64,000 nucleotides of DNA from Caloranaerobacter sp050286925 (lineage in GTDB: Bacteria > Bacillota > Clostridia > Tissierellales > Thermohalobacteraceae): the NCBI RefSeq assembly GCF_050286925.1, contig NZ_JBFWFX010000004.1:124001-188000 (forward strand), in the 5' to 3' direction. Each line of letters begins with the position of its first letter. Within the stretch, counting starts at the first letter, position 1. Of this stretch, positions 41,518 to 51,122 are shown piece by piece. The notes under the pieces were generated by a model. The model did not search any database. It was not told the origin of the DNA and saw nothing but the letters and a program-made list of their open reading frames with translations. The position numbers were made by a program, and so were the translations under genes.

Positions 41518-42495
41518 GTGTCTACTAGTATTATATATTCAGTATTAAGTTTAGGTGGTTTGGGATTATTATTTGGTATCGGATTAGCAATTGCTTCAAA
41601 GGTGTTTGCTGTAGAGGTTGACCCAAAGGTTGAAGCAATAAGAGAAGCATTGCCAGGAGCAAATTGTGGTGCATGTGGATTCCCGGGATGTGACGGCTTT
41701 GCAAATGCAGTAGCTAGTGGCAAAGCTCCAGTAAATGGGTGTCCAGTTGGGGGAGCTGCGACGGCTGAAAAATTGGGCGAAATTATGGGAGTAGCTGCTA
41801 AGGTAGGAGAAAAGAAAGTAGCTAGGGTTATATGTCAAGGTACTTCATGTAATGCCACAGAGAAATATGAGTATTTAGGAATTAAAGACTGTAAAGCAGC
41901 TGCTATGGTTGCAGGAGGAAGTAAATCTTGTCAGTATGGATGTTTAGGATTAGGAACTTGCGTTGAAGCATGTCAGTTTGATGCAATAGAAATTGTTGAT
42001 GGAATAGCAAAAATAAATCCAGAGAAATGTACTGCATGTGGTAAATGTATAGAGGTATGTCCAAAATCTGTAATAGTAATGGTACCGTATGAACAAGAAG
42101 TTTTTGTAGATTGTAATAGTAAGGAGTTTGGAAAAGAAGTTAAATCAAAATGTACTGTTGGATGTATTGGTTGTAAAATTTGTGTAAAATTTTGTCCATT
42201 TGATGCAATAGAATTCGAAAACAACTTAGCAAAGATTAACTATGACAAATGTACTAATTGTATGATTTGTGCAGAGAAATGTCCGACTAATGCTATATCA
42301 GCTAATTTTGAAAAAAGAAAAAAAGCCTATATTGATGAAGAAAAGTGTGTAGGATGCACAATTTGTAAGAAACAATGTCCAGTAGATGCTATAGAAGGAG
42401 AGTTAAAAGAGAAACATAAAATATTAGAAGATAAGTGTGTAGGTTGCGGTCTATGTGCTCAGAAATGTCCTAAAGATGCAATTGAACTCAAATAA
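41518..42495 (+). CDS. rnfB: Rnf complex subunit B, multi-cluster ferredoxin
   Basis: Ferredoxin-accepting subunit of 325 residues. One N-terminal span (LSLGGLGLLFGIGLAIA) anchors it, then a 4Fe-4S domain with ANCGACGFPGC, and a chain of further cluster motifs: CQYGC...C...C, CTACGKCIEVCP, CIGCKICVKFCP, CTNCMICAEKCP, CVGCTICKKQCP and CVGCGLCAQKCP. It is longer than proteobacterial RnfB (about 190 residues), as usual in clostridia. GTG at 41518 follows AGGAGGTGATA; the in-frame GTG at 41509 overlaps it. Last gene of the operon. Confidence 0.95.
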   Translation: MSTSIIYSVLSLGGLGLLFGIGLAIASKVFAVEVDPKVEAIREALPGANCGACGFPGCDGFANAVASGKAPVNGCPVGGAATAEKLGEIMGVAAKVGEKKVARVICQGTSCNATEKYEYLGIKDCKAAAMVAGGSKSCQYGCLGLGTCVEACQFDAIEIVDGIAKINPEKCTACGKCIEVCPKSVIVMVPYEQEVFVDCNSKEFGKEVKSKCTVGCIGCKICVKFCPFDAIEFENNLAKINYDKCTNCMICAEKCPTNAISANFEKRKKAYIDEEKCVGCTICKKQCPVDAIEGELKEKHKILEDKCVGCGLCAQKCPKDAIELK

Positions 42496-42500
42496 GCTTA

Positions 42501-42527
42501 CCCTGCTATTTATAGCAGGGTTTTATT
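42501..42527 (+). terminator. Terminator of the rnf operon
   Basis: CCCTGCTA (42501-42508) pairs with TAGCAGGG (42513-42520), followed by TTTTATTC. Confidence 0.92.
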
Positions 42528-42759
42528 CTTGTGATTAACTAAATGTAAGACAATGAACAGGGTTCGTTGTTTTAAGGCTGTTGTATAATTAATAAAGACA
42601 AATAGCAAATGACGAAATATCAAAGACCAATTGGCTTTTGAACGCTTTAATGAAAAAATTGTTACTTGTATTTAGATAATATAAGTGGTAAACTAAAACT
42701 GTGATAATATGTATGTTCTGTATACATTTACATTTCATAGACTTTGAAAGGTGTTTTCT

Positions 42760-43143
42760 ATGACAAGATGGGACAAGTATCTTATTTTCTTTATAATATT
42801 GTCAAGTATAATAGGTTTTAGTATAGTTAGAAGCGATATAAGTAAATCGGACTATAAGTATATAAGGATAGCAGTAAATGGAGAAGTTATTAAAAAGATT
42901 ACTTTTGATAAAAACATGATTGGAAAGACTATTGATATAAGAACACAATATGGTTATAACAAGATTGAAATTGGTGATGGTAAGGTTAGAGTAATAGATG
43001 CAGATTGTCCTGATAAATTAGATGTTAAGCAGGGTTGGATATCAAAACCTGGAGAAATTATAGTTTGCCTACCACATAAATTGACTATTGAAATAGTGGG
43101 AGAAAATGAAACAGATGATGAAATAGATGATATAAGCTACTAG
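42760..43143 (+). CDS. NusG domain II-containing exported protein
   Basis: Protein of 127 residues: one N-terminal membrane span (YLIFFIILSSIIGFSIV) and a NusG domain II (KOW-less insert-like beta domain) with the conserved IDADCPDKLDVKQGWISKPGEIIVCLPHKL. The two cysteines in that segment are typical. Function is unknown; in clostridia it is routinely next to the Gx transporter gene, as here. ATG at 42760 follows AAAGGTG; an in-frame start at 42751 lies within that site. It opens the cell-shape block; about 230 bases before it hold no gene. Confidence 0.85.
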   Translation: MTRWDKYLIFFIILSSIIGFSIVRSDISKSDYKYIRIAVNGEVIKKITFDKNMIGKTIDIRTQYGYNKIEIGDGKVRVIDADCPDKLDVKQGWISKPGEIIVCLPHKLTIEIVGENETDDEIDDISY

Positions 43144-43148
43144 AAAGA

Positions 43149-43664
43149 GTGAGTAAAGTGAATAATACTAAAAAACTTATTTTTTTATCATTATTGGTAG
43201 CATTAGGACTTGCGCTAAGCATATTTGAATCTTTCATACCATTACCTTTTATCGCGCCTGGAGCAAAATTAGGTTTAGCCAATATTGTAATTTTATCGAC
43301 CTTAATTATATTTGGGTATAAAGAAGCTCTGACAGTAGTAGTATTAAGAAGTATAGCATTTAGCTTGGCAACTGGAAGTGTTACAAGTTTATTTTATAGT
43401 TTAACTGGGAGCTTACTAAGCTTATTTGCAATGTACTTTGCATATAGATTTTTATCAAGGATTTTTAGTGTTATAGGTATAAGTATTATAGGAGCTATTT
43501 TTCATAATATAGGACAAATAAGTGTTGCAAGTATTATGATGGAAAATATCAAGATATTTTCATATTTACCAGTTATGAATTTAGTTAGTTTATTTACTGG
43601 ATATTTTGTAGGTTTAAGCACTCTTTATACGACAAAACATTTAAAAAAAATATTTAATTTATGA
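43149..43664 (+). CDS. Gx transporter family protein (HepS-I like)
   Basis: Membrane protein of about 170 residues with five to six spans, family Hpre_diP_synt_I, often named heptaprenyl diphosphate synthase component I but lacking prenyltransferase motifs; the neutral name is Gx transporter. Signature: FIPLPFIAPGAKLGLANIVIL and an HNIGQISVA segment, resembling ECF-type S components. Substrate unknown. Two GTG starts are possible, 43149 and 43158. It is followed by the DUF4321 gene 17 bases later. Confidence 0.82.
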   Translation: MSKVNNTKKLIFLSLLVALGLALSIFESFIPLPFIAPGAKLGLANIVILSTLIIFGYKEALTVVVLRSIAFSLATGSVTSLFYSLTGSLLSLFAMYFAYRFLSRIFSVIGISIIGAIFHNIGQISVASIMMENIKIFSYLPVMNLVSLFTGYFVGLSTLYTTKHLKKIFNL

Positions 43665-43681
43665 TTCTAAGGAGGGTTATA

Positions 43682-43933
43682 ATGAGATCTAGAACTAGAA
43701 ACCCGTGGGTTTTATTTTTATTGTTAATTACGGGAATTGTAATTGGTGGTATAATTGGGGATTTGCTAAGTGATAAGATACCTATATTGGCATATAATTA
43801 TGCAATAGGATTGAAATCTCCAATACATTTAGACCTAAAAGTAATCAGTTTGACTTTTGGTATAGCTATAGATGTTAGTGTTGCAAGTGTAATTGGTTTG
43901 ATAATCTCAGTATTTATATACAGAAAATTGTAG
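43682..43933 (+). CDS. DUF4321 membrane protein
   Basis: Small protein of 83 residues with two membrane segments (WVLFLLLITGIVIGGIIGDLL and VSVASVIGLIISVFIY), matching DUF4321, a clostridial family of unknown function routinely encoded just before maf. ATG at 43682 follows AAGGAGGG; the in-frame start at 43661 overlaps the previous gene. No charged catalytic motif is visible. Confidence 0.82.
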   Translation: MRSRTRNPWVLFLLLITGIVIGGIIGDLLSDKIPILAYNYAIGLKSPIHLDLKVISLTFGIAIDVSVASVIGLIISVFIYRKL

Positions 43934-43941
43934 GTGATAGC

Positions 43942-44526
43942 ATGCAAAAGAAAATAATTTTGGCTTCAGGTTCACCTAGAAGAAAAGAATTATTATCTAA
44001 ATTCAATATTGATTTTGATATTGTGCAAAGTGATACACTAGAGATAATTAATGATTTTGATGAGCCAAAGCAAACAGCTATGTCTCTAGCATTTCAGAAA
44101 GCAAATGATGTATCTCTAAAAATGAAAAATGGAGAAATAGTAATTGCAGCTGATACTATTGTTGTTTTTAAAGATAAAATATTAGGTAAACCACGTAATG
44201 AAGATGAAGCATTTGAAATGTTGTCTAAATTAAGTGGTAAAACCCATTCTGTAATTACGGGTTTTGCGATTATTGAGACAGGCACATATAATAAGGTTAT
44301 TGACTATGCTGAAACAATTGTCAAGTTTAAAGACTTGACTTTAGATCGAATAAAGAGATATATTAAAACTGGTGAATATTTAGACAAAGCAGGTGCTTAT
44401 GCTATACAAGGCTACGGTTCAATATTTGTAGAATGGATAAAAGGTTCTTATTGGAATGTGGTGGGTTTACCGATATCAAAATTAGATAGTGTTTTAGAAA
44501 AATACTTTGGAGTAAGACTATTATAG
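43942..44526 (+). CDS. maf: Maf family nucleoside triphosphate pyrophosphatase
   Basis: House-cleaning pyrophosphatase of 194 residues that hydrolyses dTTP/UTP or modified nucleotides to monophosphates. Motifs: ILASGSPRRKELLSKF at the N-terminus, AADTIVVFKDKILGKP and the SGKTHSVITGF segment, then DKAGAYAIQGYGS. The pattern matches the YhdE/Maf-type subgroup. In Bacillus maf precedes radC and mreBCD, as here. Confidence 0.93.
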   Translation: MQKKIILASGSPRRKELLSKFNIDFDIVQSDTLEIINDFDEPKQTAMSLAFQKANDVSLKMKNGEIVIAADTIVVFKDKILGKPRNEDEAFEMLSKLSGKTHSVITGFAIIETGTYNKVIDYAETIVKFKDLTLDRIKRYIKTGEYLDKAGAYAIQGYGSIFVEWIKGSYWNVVGLPISKLDSVLEKYFGVRLL

Positions 44527-44541
44527 AATGGGTTGATATGA

Positions 44542-45237
44542 ATGGGTGGAGTGGATAATTATACCATAAAAGACTTACCAGAGGAAGAAAGACCAAGAGA
44601 AAAGTTATTTAAATTTGGTCCTAAAGCATTATCAAATTCTGAATTATTAGCTATAATTATAAGAACAGGAAATAGGAAGTACACAGCTATTGAACTATCT
44701 CAAAGAATACTTTCTATGGACAAAAGTGGGTTGAGATATTTAACTGAATTAACATTCGAAGAGCTGACTCAGCTTAATGGGATTGGAAAGTGCAAAGCAG
44801 CTCAAATTATTGCAGCAATTGAGCTTGGTAAGAGATTGTCTTCTTTTAATGCAGAAAGTAGAATAAAGGTAACTTGTCCCCATGATGTAGTTAATATTTT
44901 AATGGAAGAAATGAGGTATTTAAAGAAAGAGTATTTTAAAACTATTTTGTTAGATACAAAAAATAATATAATTGCGATAGAAAATACTTCTATTGGGAGT
45001 TTAAATTCTTCAATAGTACATCCTAGAGAAGTATTTAAAGAAGCAATAAAAAGAAGTAGTGCTTCGATAATTATAGTACACAATCACCCTAGTGGGGATC
45101 CGACACCTAGTAAAGAAGATATAAATATTACCAAAAGACTTGTAGAAGGGGGAAAAATTTTAGGGATAGATTTGCTAGATCACATCATTATTGGGGATGG
45201 AAAATATGTAAGTCTAAAAGAGAAAAACATAATATAA
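44542..45237 (+). CDS. radC: RadC family JAB-domain protein
   Basis: Protein of 231 residues: N-terminal helix-hairpin-helix region (TQLNGIGKCKAAQIIAAIELG) and a C-terminal MPN+/JAB metalloprotease-like domain with HNHPSGDPTPSKED, histidines 180 and 182 and the aspartate of the zinc site. Long named DNA repair protein RadC, but its role is unsettled. An alternative GTG start at 44551 is three residues in. Order maf-radC-mreB is conserved in Firmicutes. Confidence 0.93.
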   Translation: MGGVDNYTIKDLPEEERPREKLFKFGPKALSNSELLAIIIRTGNRKYTAIELSQRILSMDKSGLRYLTELTFEELTQLNGIGKCKAAQIIAAIELGKRLSSFNAESRIKVTCPHDVVNILMEEMRYLKKEYFKTILLDTKNNIIAIENTSIGSLNSSIVHPREVFKEAIKRSSASIIIVHNHPSGDPTPSKEDINITKRLVEGGKILGIDLLDHIIIGDGKYVSLKEKNII

Positions 45238-45261
45238 GATGAAATAGGGAGGAGCAAAAAG

Positions 45262-46293
45262 ATGGGCATCTTAAATATCTTTTCAAGAGATATGGGAATA
45301 GACTTGGGAACAGCAAATACATTAGTATATGTCAAAGGGAAAGGGATAATCATTAGAGAGCCTTCAGTTGTAGCTATTAGATCAAAAACAAATCAGGTTT
45401 TAGCTGTTGGTGAGGAAGCTAAGAGAATGATAGGTAGAACACCTGGTGATATAATTGCAATTAGACCAATGAAAGATGGTGTTATAGCAGATTTTGATGT
45501 TACTCAAAGTATGTTAAAGCATTTTATTAAAAAAGCATATCCCAGACGTTCTTTAGTACAGCCTAGAGTGGTAGTATGTGTACCGTCTGGGGTAACAGAG
45601 GTTGAAAAAAGAGCAGTAGAGGAAGCTGCTAGACAAGCTGGTGCTAGAGAAGCGCACCTTATTGAGGAACCTATGGCGGCAGCTATTGGTGCAGGTCTTC
45701 CTGTACAAGAACCAACAGGTAGTATGGTTGTAGATATTGGTGGCGGAACTACCGAAGTTGCTATTATTTCACTTGGTGGAATAGTAACGAGCAAATCAAT
45801 AAGAGTTGGTGGAGATGAATTAGATGAATCAATCATCTATTATATTAAAAAAGAATACAATTTAATGATTGGAGAGAGAACTGCTGAAGAAGTAAAAATA
45901 CAGATAGGTTCAGCAGATTTAAACCCAAAAACTCAAGATAAGAAAATGAAAATAAGAGGTAGGGATTTGGTAACAGGACTACCTAAAACTATAGAGATAT
46001 GTGCAGCAGAGATTCTAACTGCTATGAAAGAACCAGTTTCAAGTATAATTGATGCTATAAAATATACTTTAGAAAAAACTCCACCTGAATTAGCAGCTGA
46101 TATTATGGAACAGGGTATTATGCTTACTGGTGGTGGTGCATTACTTGATGGGTTAGATAGATTAATAAAGAAAGAAACAGGAATGCCTGTTCACATTGCT
46201 GAAAACCCATTAGACTGTGTAGTCTTAGGAACAGGTAAAGCACTTGAAGAGATAGAAACTTTAAGGAGAGTGTTAATTACTACAAATAGGTAA
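45262..46293 (+). CDS. mreB: Rod shape-determining protein MreB
   Basis: Bacterial actin of 343 residues that forms membrane-bound filaments steering lateral wall synthesis. Nucleotide-binding motifs are present: phosphate 1 MGIDLGTANTLVY, connect 1 and phosphate 2 VVDIGGGTTEVAIISLGG, and adenosine motif MLTGGGALLDGL. Start follows GGGAGGAGC. It heads mreBCD and a PBP2 gene, the core of the elongation machinery. Confidence 0.97.
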   Translation: MGILNIFSRDMGIDLGTANTLVYVKGKGIIIREPSVVAIRSKTNQVLAVGEEAKRMIGRTPGDIIAIRPMKDGVIADFDVTQSMLKHFIKKAYPRRSLVQPRVVVCVPSGVTEVEKRAVEEAARQAGAREAHLIEEPMAAAIGAGLPVQEPTGSMVVDIGGGTTEVAIISLGGIVTSKSIRVGGDELDESIIYYIKKEYNLMIGERTAEEVKIQIGSADLNPKTQDKKMKIRGRDLVTGLPKTIEICAAEILTAMKEPVSSIIDAIKYTLEKTPPELAADIMEQGIMLTGGGALLDGLDRLIKKETGMPVHIAENPLDCVVLGTGKALEEIETLRRVLITTNR

Positions 46294-46312
46294 TAATGGT
46301 TGGTGATGAAGT

Positions 46313-47164
46313 GTGCATAAAATGAAAAAGTATAGAAGTAGAATGGTAGTGGCTTTAGTCGCTATCATTCTACTTATTATAATAGGATTAACTTCCAAAG
46401 ATAGACAAAGTATTACATCAATAGAAAATTTAACAGGGAAAATAGTTACACCAATTCAAGAATTGTTTTATACAGTTGATCAGAAAATTACTAATGCAAT
46501 AAAGTCTGTAACTAATATATTTAAATTAAAAGAAGAAAATGAAAGAATGAAAGCGGAAATACTAAAACTAAAAGAAGAAAATAGAAAGATGGAAGATATT
46601 ATAAGTCGTGCTGAGTACCTGAAGAATGAAGCTATTATGCTTGAAAAATCAAAATATACTTTTATAAAAGCAAAAATTATAGGTAAGGATCCTGGAAATT
46701 GGTTTGATAGATTTGTAATTAATAAGGGAAGAAAAGATGGTATTAAAGAGGGAAGTATAATTATTAAAGCTATTAAGTTAGATGAAGATATTATTGAAGA
46801 AGGATTGGTTGGAAAGGTAATTGAAGTTGGTGACAATTGGTCTAAAGTTTTAGCTATAGTCGATGAAGGTAGCAAAGTCAGTTTTAAAGTAATTCGTACT
46901 CAAGATGGTGGTATTTTAAATGGAAGTATAGATGGGGAAATGAGTGGATATCTATTTGATTCTGATGCCGATATTGTAGAGGGGGACAAGCTTATAACTT
47001 CAGGACTAGGAGAAGTTTTTGTTGAAGGATTTTATATAGGCAAAATAAAAAAAGTAATAAAAAAGGGAAATGATTTAGTAAAGCGAATTTTAGTTGAGCC
47101 TGCTATTAATTTTAAAAAATTAGATTATGTCTATGTAATCACAGGGGTTAAGGAATATAAGTGA
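46313..47164 (+). CDS. mreC: Cell shape-determining protein MreC
   Basis: Bitopic membrane protein of about 283 residues: short basic cytoplasmic tail, one span (MVVALVAIILLIIIGL), a coiled coil (about 65-105, LKEENERMKAEILKLKEENRKME) and the extracytoplasmic beta domain (IIGKDPGNWFDRFVINKGRKDG). It links MreB to penicillin-binding proteins. Start GTG at 46313 after GGTGATGAAG, with ATG 46322 as alternative. Confidence 0.94.
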   Translation: MHKMKKYRSRMVVALVAIILLIIIGLTSKDRQSITSIENLTGKIVTPIQELFYTVDQKITNAIKSVTNIFKLKEENERMKAEILKLKEENRKMEDIISRAEYLKNEAIMLEKSKYTFIKAKIIGKDPGNWFDRFVINKGRKDGIKEGSIIIKAIKLDEDIIEEGLVGKVIEVGDNWSKVLAIVDEGSKVSFKVIRTQDGGILNGSIDGEMSGYLFDSDADIVEGDKLITSGLGEVFVEGFYIGKIKKVIKKGNDLVKRILVEPAINFKKLDYVYVITGVKEYK

Positions 47165-47174
47165 GGGATAGCTA

Positions 47175-47654
47175 ATGCCTTTTAAAATGATTTTATTGAT
47201 AATTTTTAATTTTGTACTGCAAACCACTATATTTCAACATTTAAGAGTATTTGGTATACTGCCAAATACAACTTTGATTATTCTAATATGTATTTCTGTG
47301 TTAAAAGGGAAAAAAGTAGGCTCTTTTATAGGTTTGATTATTGGTTTTATTCAAGATATACTTTTCTTTAATGTTATTGGAATTAATGCATTTATATATT
47401 TTGTTGTAGGATATCTAATTGGTTCGATAAATGACAAAATATATAAAGATAGTTCTTTTATACCTTTTGTGCTAACAGCTTTTTCAACAGTTTTTTATCA
47501 TCTAGTATATTCTTTTTTTATGTATTTTTTATCAGTTAACTATAATTATCTTTATTTATTAAGAAAGATAATTTTTATTGAGCTAATTTATAATAGTTTA
47601 CTTTCTGTATTCATTTACAAGTTGGTTGTAAAATTACAAGAAGACCTTCTGTAA
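47175..47654 (+). CDS. mreD: Rod shape-determining protein MreD
   Basis: Membrane protein of 159 residues with five spans, third component of the MreBCD complex. The family segment IGLIIGFIQDILFFNVIGINAF is present. Its start lies 10 bases after mreC, and the PBP2 gene follows 31 bases later, so all four are one transcription unit. Confidence 0.92.
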   Translation: MPFKMILLIIFNFVLQTTIFQHLRVFGILPNTTLIILICISVLKGKKVGSFIGLIIGFIQDILFFNVIGINAFIYFVVGYLIGSINDKIYKDSSFIPFVLTAFSTVFYHLVYSFFMYFLSVNYNYLYLLRKIIFIELIYNSLLSVFIYKLVVKLQEDLL

Positions 47655-47685
47655 ATTCAGATAGAAGAGTGAGAAGGTGATAGTA

Positions 47686-50600
47686 TTGACTTTTAGAGAA
47701 AAAATAAAAAACAGATATAATATCTTGTTAATTATTCTTACAATAGTATTTCTTTTAGTTGCTTTCAGATTATCAACACTTACTATAGTACTAGGAGATG
47801 AATATAGAGAAATATCTGATAATAAAAGAGTTAAGCAGATACCGATAACAGCAGCAAGAGGGGAAATAAGAGACAGATATGGGCGATTATTAGCAGGCAA
47901 TAAACCAAGTTTTATTGTTCAAATTGTTAAGGATGAAATAGATAAAAATAGAAATGAAGTAGCATTAAAACTGATTAAAATTTTAGAAGAAGAGGGAGAA
48001 AATTATTTAGATGAATTTCCAATTAAACTTGATGTAATAACTTATAAGGATGATAGTGAATATATAGAGAACTTCAAAGAACCAGAAAAAGAAATTGTAG
48101 AAATTATATTAAAAAACAAATTAATTAAGGATATTATAAAGTTGTACTATACTCATAACAGTAATGATAGTAATTTTACCGTAAGTATTGCAGATAGAAT
48201 TAAAACTATCTTAAAGAATAATGGTATAACAGTCCCTATTTTGATTAATGTAGACAGTAATTCAAAAGAAGTTAGATTCGAATACGATAAAAAATATGAT
48301 ATACAGAAATGGAAATCAGAAAACAAATTACCATCAAAGCAAAATCCTGAAATAGATTTTATTTTATTGATAGAAAAGAATAAAGAGATATTGAATAAAG
48401 TGATAAAAAATCCTATTGTAAGAAGATTAGTGTTTTCATATCTTGATAACAAAGGGTTAGTAGAGAATTTTGAACTGCATGATTACATGTTTAAATTTGA
48501 TGAGGAATATAAAAAAATAAAAAGAGATTTAATTAAAAACTTTGGTAAAATTACAATAAATTCAACGGCTAAAGATGATTTTGTTAGTATTGTACTTGAG
48601 ACATCAATAGATAATTTGATTAGCAAAGTATTTATTAAAGAAAATAATAAGTCAGATAAGAAACAAGAGATAATACCCGCGAAAATTCTAATAGATAATT
48701 TAAAAAATAGAGGAGTTTATTTGCCTATTGATATTGAAATAGATAGAGAAAATAAAAGTGTTTCATTTAAATATATAGATGAGAAGAGTAAAAAAATATT
48801 TTGTCAAAAAGAAGAGATTAGTGAAGAATTATCACCTATAAAAGCATTAATAGAAGTTGGGAAAAAAACGGGGCTCATTTATGATTTAATAACAGACAAA
48901 AATATAAAGTACTTTGCCCAGGAAATAGTTCTTAATAATGGGATAAATCCTAAAATATCGGTTAAAGATTTTGAATATGTTCCTATAAGAAATAAAATAA
49001 ATTGGCTAAAAAAATACAAACTACCTGAAGATAGTAGTGCTAGTGATGCATTTAATTTATTAAGAGATAAGTATAAAATAGATGCTAAGCTAAGTAAATA
49101 TGAAGCAAGATATATAATGCTTATAATAGAACAGCTAAAAAAACAAGGATACAGAGCATATCATCCTATTAATATTGCTTATGGTATTAAACCTAGTACA
49201 GTTTCTAAAATATCAGAAAACAATTTAGATTTAACAGGTGTTTATGTATCCGTTGAACCTGTTAGATACTACCCTATGGGTAATACAGCTGCTCATATAC
49301 TTGGATATTTAGGTAAAATATCACAAAGTTATGAGATAGAGAAATATATTAAAAAATTAGGGTATTCTCCTGATGATATTATAGGGAAAACAGGTATTGA
49401 AGAGAAATTTGAGCAGTATTTAAAGGGGAAAGATGGTTCTAAGTATGTAGAAGTAGATGTTCTTGGGAATACTATAAAAGTTATAAAAGAAGAAAAAGCT
49501 GTTCCAGGAAATAATGTTTATTTGACTATTGATGCTAAATTGCAGCAAGTGGCTGAAAGTGCATTAAAACAAGCATTAGAAGAGATACAAAAAGGTGGAG
49601 AGTTCAAGAGTAAATGGGGTAATTATGACTATAAAGAGAGTTTTAAAAATGCAACATCAGGTGCAGTAGTTGCAATAGATGTAAAGACAGGAGAAGTTCT
49701 TGCTTTAGCAAGTTATCCTGCTTATGATCCAAATTTGTTCGCAACAGGAATTACTGAAGATGATTGGGAAAGTTTGATGCCAAAACATCCTGAAGATCCT
49801 CTTGCGCCTAGACCTTTATACAATATAGCTATACAAACAGCCATACAGCCTGGTTCAACTTTTAAGATGATTACAGCTTTGGCAGCTTTAGAAGCAGGAA
49901 TTGATCCTAAGACTAAAATAGTTGATATGGGATATTTAAAATTAGGTAATAAAACTTTTGGATGTTGGATATGGAATGATAGAAGGGGTACTCATGGCCC
50001 AGAAAATTTATATGAGGCTATAAGAGACTCTTGTAACTATTATTTTTATACAGTTACTTTAGGTAAAAATTTAAGAACAGGCAGAGAATTAGGAGTTAAA
50101 GTAGAGATTGATGATATTTTAAGATTAGCACAGGAATTTGGACTAAATGATAAAACAGGAATAGAAATTAATATACCGAACGAAGCTTCTGGTGGAGTTC
50201 CAAATCCACAAATTAAAATAATTTCTATTAAAAGAAGTTTAAGAAGATTTCTGAATAAAAATTTAAAAAATTATATGAAACAAGATGATATTTCAGAAAA
50301 AGATTTACAAAATATAATAGACACTATTGTTAGTTGGGTTGAATTAGAAAAGTTGCTTACCAGAAATGAAGTTATAAAAAATCTATCAAAATTGGGTGTA
50401 GACCCATATAAAGTAAATGATAAGGGAATAAGTATAGCAGATATTATAAAATATAGTTACCTAAACCAAGCTTCTTGGAAACAAGCAGATACTTTAAATA
50501 TTTCTATTGGACAAGGACAAAGTAAATATACACCAATTCAGATAGCTAATTATATAGCAACACTTGTTAATGGTGGAATAAGACATAAGGTAAGTGTTAT

Positions 50601-51021
50601 TGATAAGATTGAAACTTATAATGGAGAAATAATTGAATATAGCGATAATAGAGATGATGCTTATAAGATTAAATTGAAAGATTACAGTCATTTAGATGAA
50701 GTTAAAAAAGGTATGGGATTAGTAACTACTGAGGGTACTGCAAGAAAAATATTTAAAAATTTTCCTGTAAAAGTAGGTGGGAAAACAGGTACTGCCCAAA
50801 ACGAAGCTATAAATCCTGTAACAGGTGAAAAATATGACCCTTATGCATGGTTTGTAGGGTTTGCACCTTATGATGATCCAGAAATAGCTGTAGCTGTAGT
50901 AATATTTCAAGGTGGACATGGAGGGTATGCAGCACCGGTTGCTAAAGAAGTTATTGCTCAGTATCTAGGGTTAAATAATGTAGAGGAAAAATTTGAATAT
51001 AATAATAAATTAGTAAGGTAG
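47686..51021 (+). CDS. mrdA: Penicillin-binding protein 2 (class B transpeptidase), unusually long
   Basis: Elongation-specific transpeptidase of 1111 residues, anchored by one span (about 9-30). Active-site motifs: SxxK at Ser724 (GSTFK), SxN at Ser782 (SCN) and KTG at Lys1033 (KTGTAQ). The pedestal motif ARGEIRDRYGRLLA near 55-70 is followed by about 400 extra residues not present in E. coli PBP2 (SxxK near 330), and about 90 extra residues lie between SxN and KTG. The extra parts are charged, with no frameshift or stop. TTG at 47686 follows GAGAAGGTGATAG. Works with MreBCD; no rodA gene adjoins. Confidence 0.93.
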   Translation: MTFREKIKNRYNILLIILTIVFLLVAFRLSTLTIVLGDEYREISDNKRVKQIPITAARGEIRDRYGRLLAGNKPSFIVQIVKDEIDKNRNEVALKLIKILEEEGENYLDEFPIKLDVITYKDDSEYIENFKEPEKEIVEIILKNKLIKDIIKLYYTHNSNDSNFTVSIADRIKTILKNNGITVPILINVDSNSKEVRFEYDKKYDIQKWKSENKLPSKQNPEIDFILLIEKNKEILNKVIKNPIVRRLVFSYLDNKGLVENFELHDYMFKFDEEYKKIKRDLIKNFGKITINSTAKDDFVSIVLETSIDNLISKVFIKENNKSDKKQEIIPAKILIDNLKNRGVYLPIDIEIDRENKSVSFKYIDEKSKKIFCQKEEISEELSPIKALIEVGKKTGLIYDLITDKNIKYFAQEIVLNNGINPKISVKDFEYVPIRNKINWLKKYKLPEDSSASDAFNLLRDKYKIDAKLSKYEARYIMLIIEQLKKQGYRAYHPINIAYGIKPSTVSKISENNLDLTGVYVSVEPVRYYPMGNTAAHILGYLGKISQSYEIEKYIKKLGYSPDDIIGKTGIEEKFEQYLKGKDGSKYVEVDVLGNTIKVIKEEKAVPGNNVYLTIDAKLQQVAESALKQALEEIQKGGEFKSKWGNYDYKESFKNATSGAVVAIDVKTGEVLALASYPAYDPNLFATGITEDDWESLMPKHPEDPLAPRPLYNIAIQTAIQPGSTFKMITALAALEAGIDPKTKIVDMGYLKLGNKTFGCWIWNDRRGTHGPENLYEAIRDSCNYYFYTVTLGKNLRTGRELGVKVEIDDILRLAQEFGLNDKTGIEINIPNEASGGVPNPQIKIISIKRSLRRFLNKNLKNYMKQDDISEKDLQNIIDTIVSWVELEKLLTRNEVIKNLSKLGVDPYKVNDKGISIADIIKYSYLNQASWKQADTLNISIGQGQSKYTPIQIANYIATLVNGGIRHKVSVIDKIETYNGEIIEYSDNRDDAYKIKLKDYSHLDEVKKGMGLVTTEGTARKIFKNFPVKVGGKTGTAQNEAINPVTGEKYDPYAWFVGFAPYDDPEIAVAVVIFQGGHGGYAAPVAKEVIAQYLGLNNVEEKFEYNNKLVR

Positions 51022-51046
51022 TGCTGCCTTACTAATTTATTTTTTT
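51007..51046 (+). terminator. Terminator after PBP2, overlapping the stop codon
   Basis: AAATTAGTAAGG (51007-51018) pairs perfectly with CCTTACTAATTT (51027-51038), then ATTTTTTT. The 5' arm encodes the last codons of the protein. Confidence 0.9.
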
Positions 51047-51122
51047 CTATTAAGAAAAGAAGGATTTATAACAGTTTTGAAGAATATTTTTAGTTAACAG
51101 CATTGTTGCGGAGGCGTTAGAC

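Noticed and set aside
42528..42759. Gap of about 230 bases before the NusG-II gene, checked for small genes
   Set aside because: Only frames of a dozen codons and no tRNA or strong hairpin; it probably holds just the promoter of the cell-shape block, which I cannot place with confidence.
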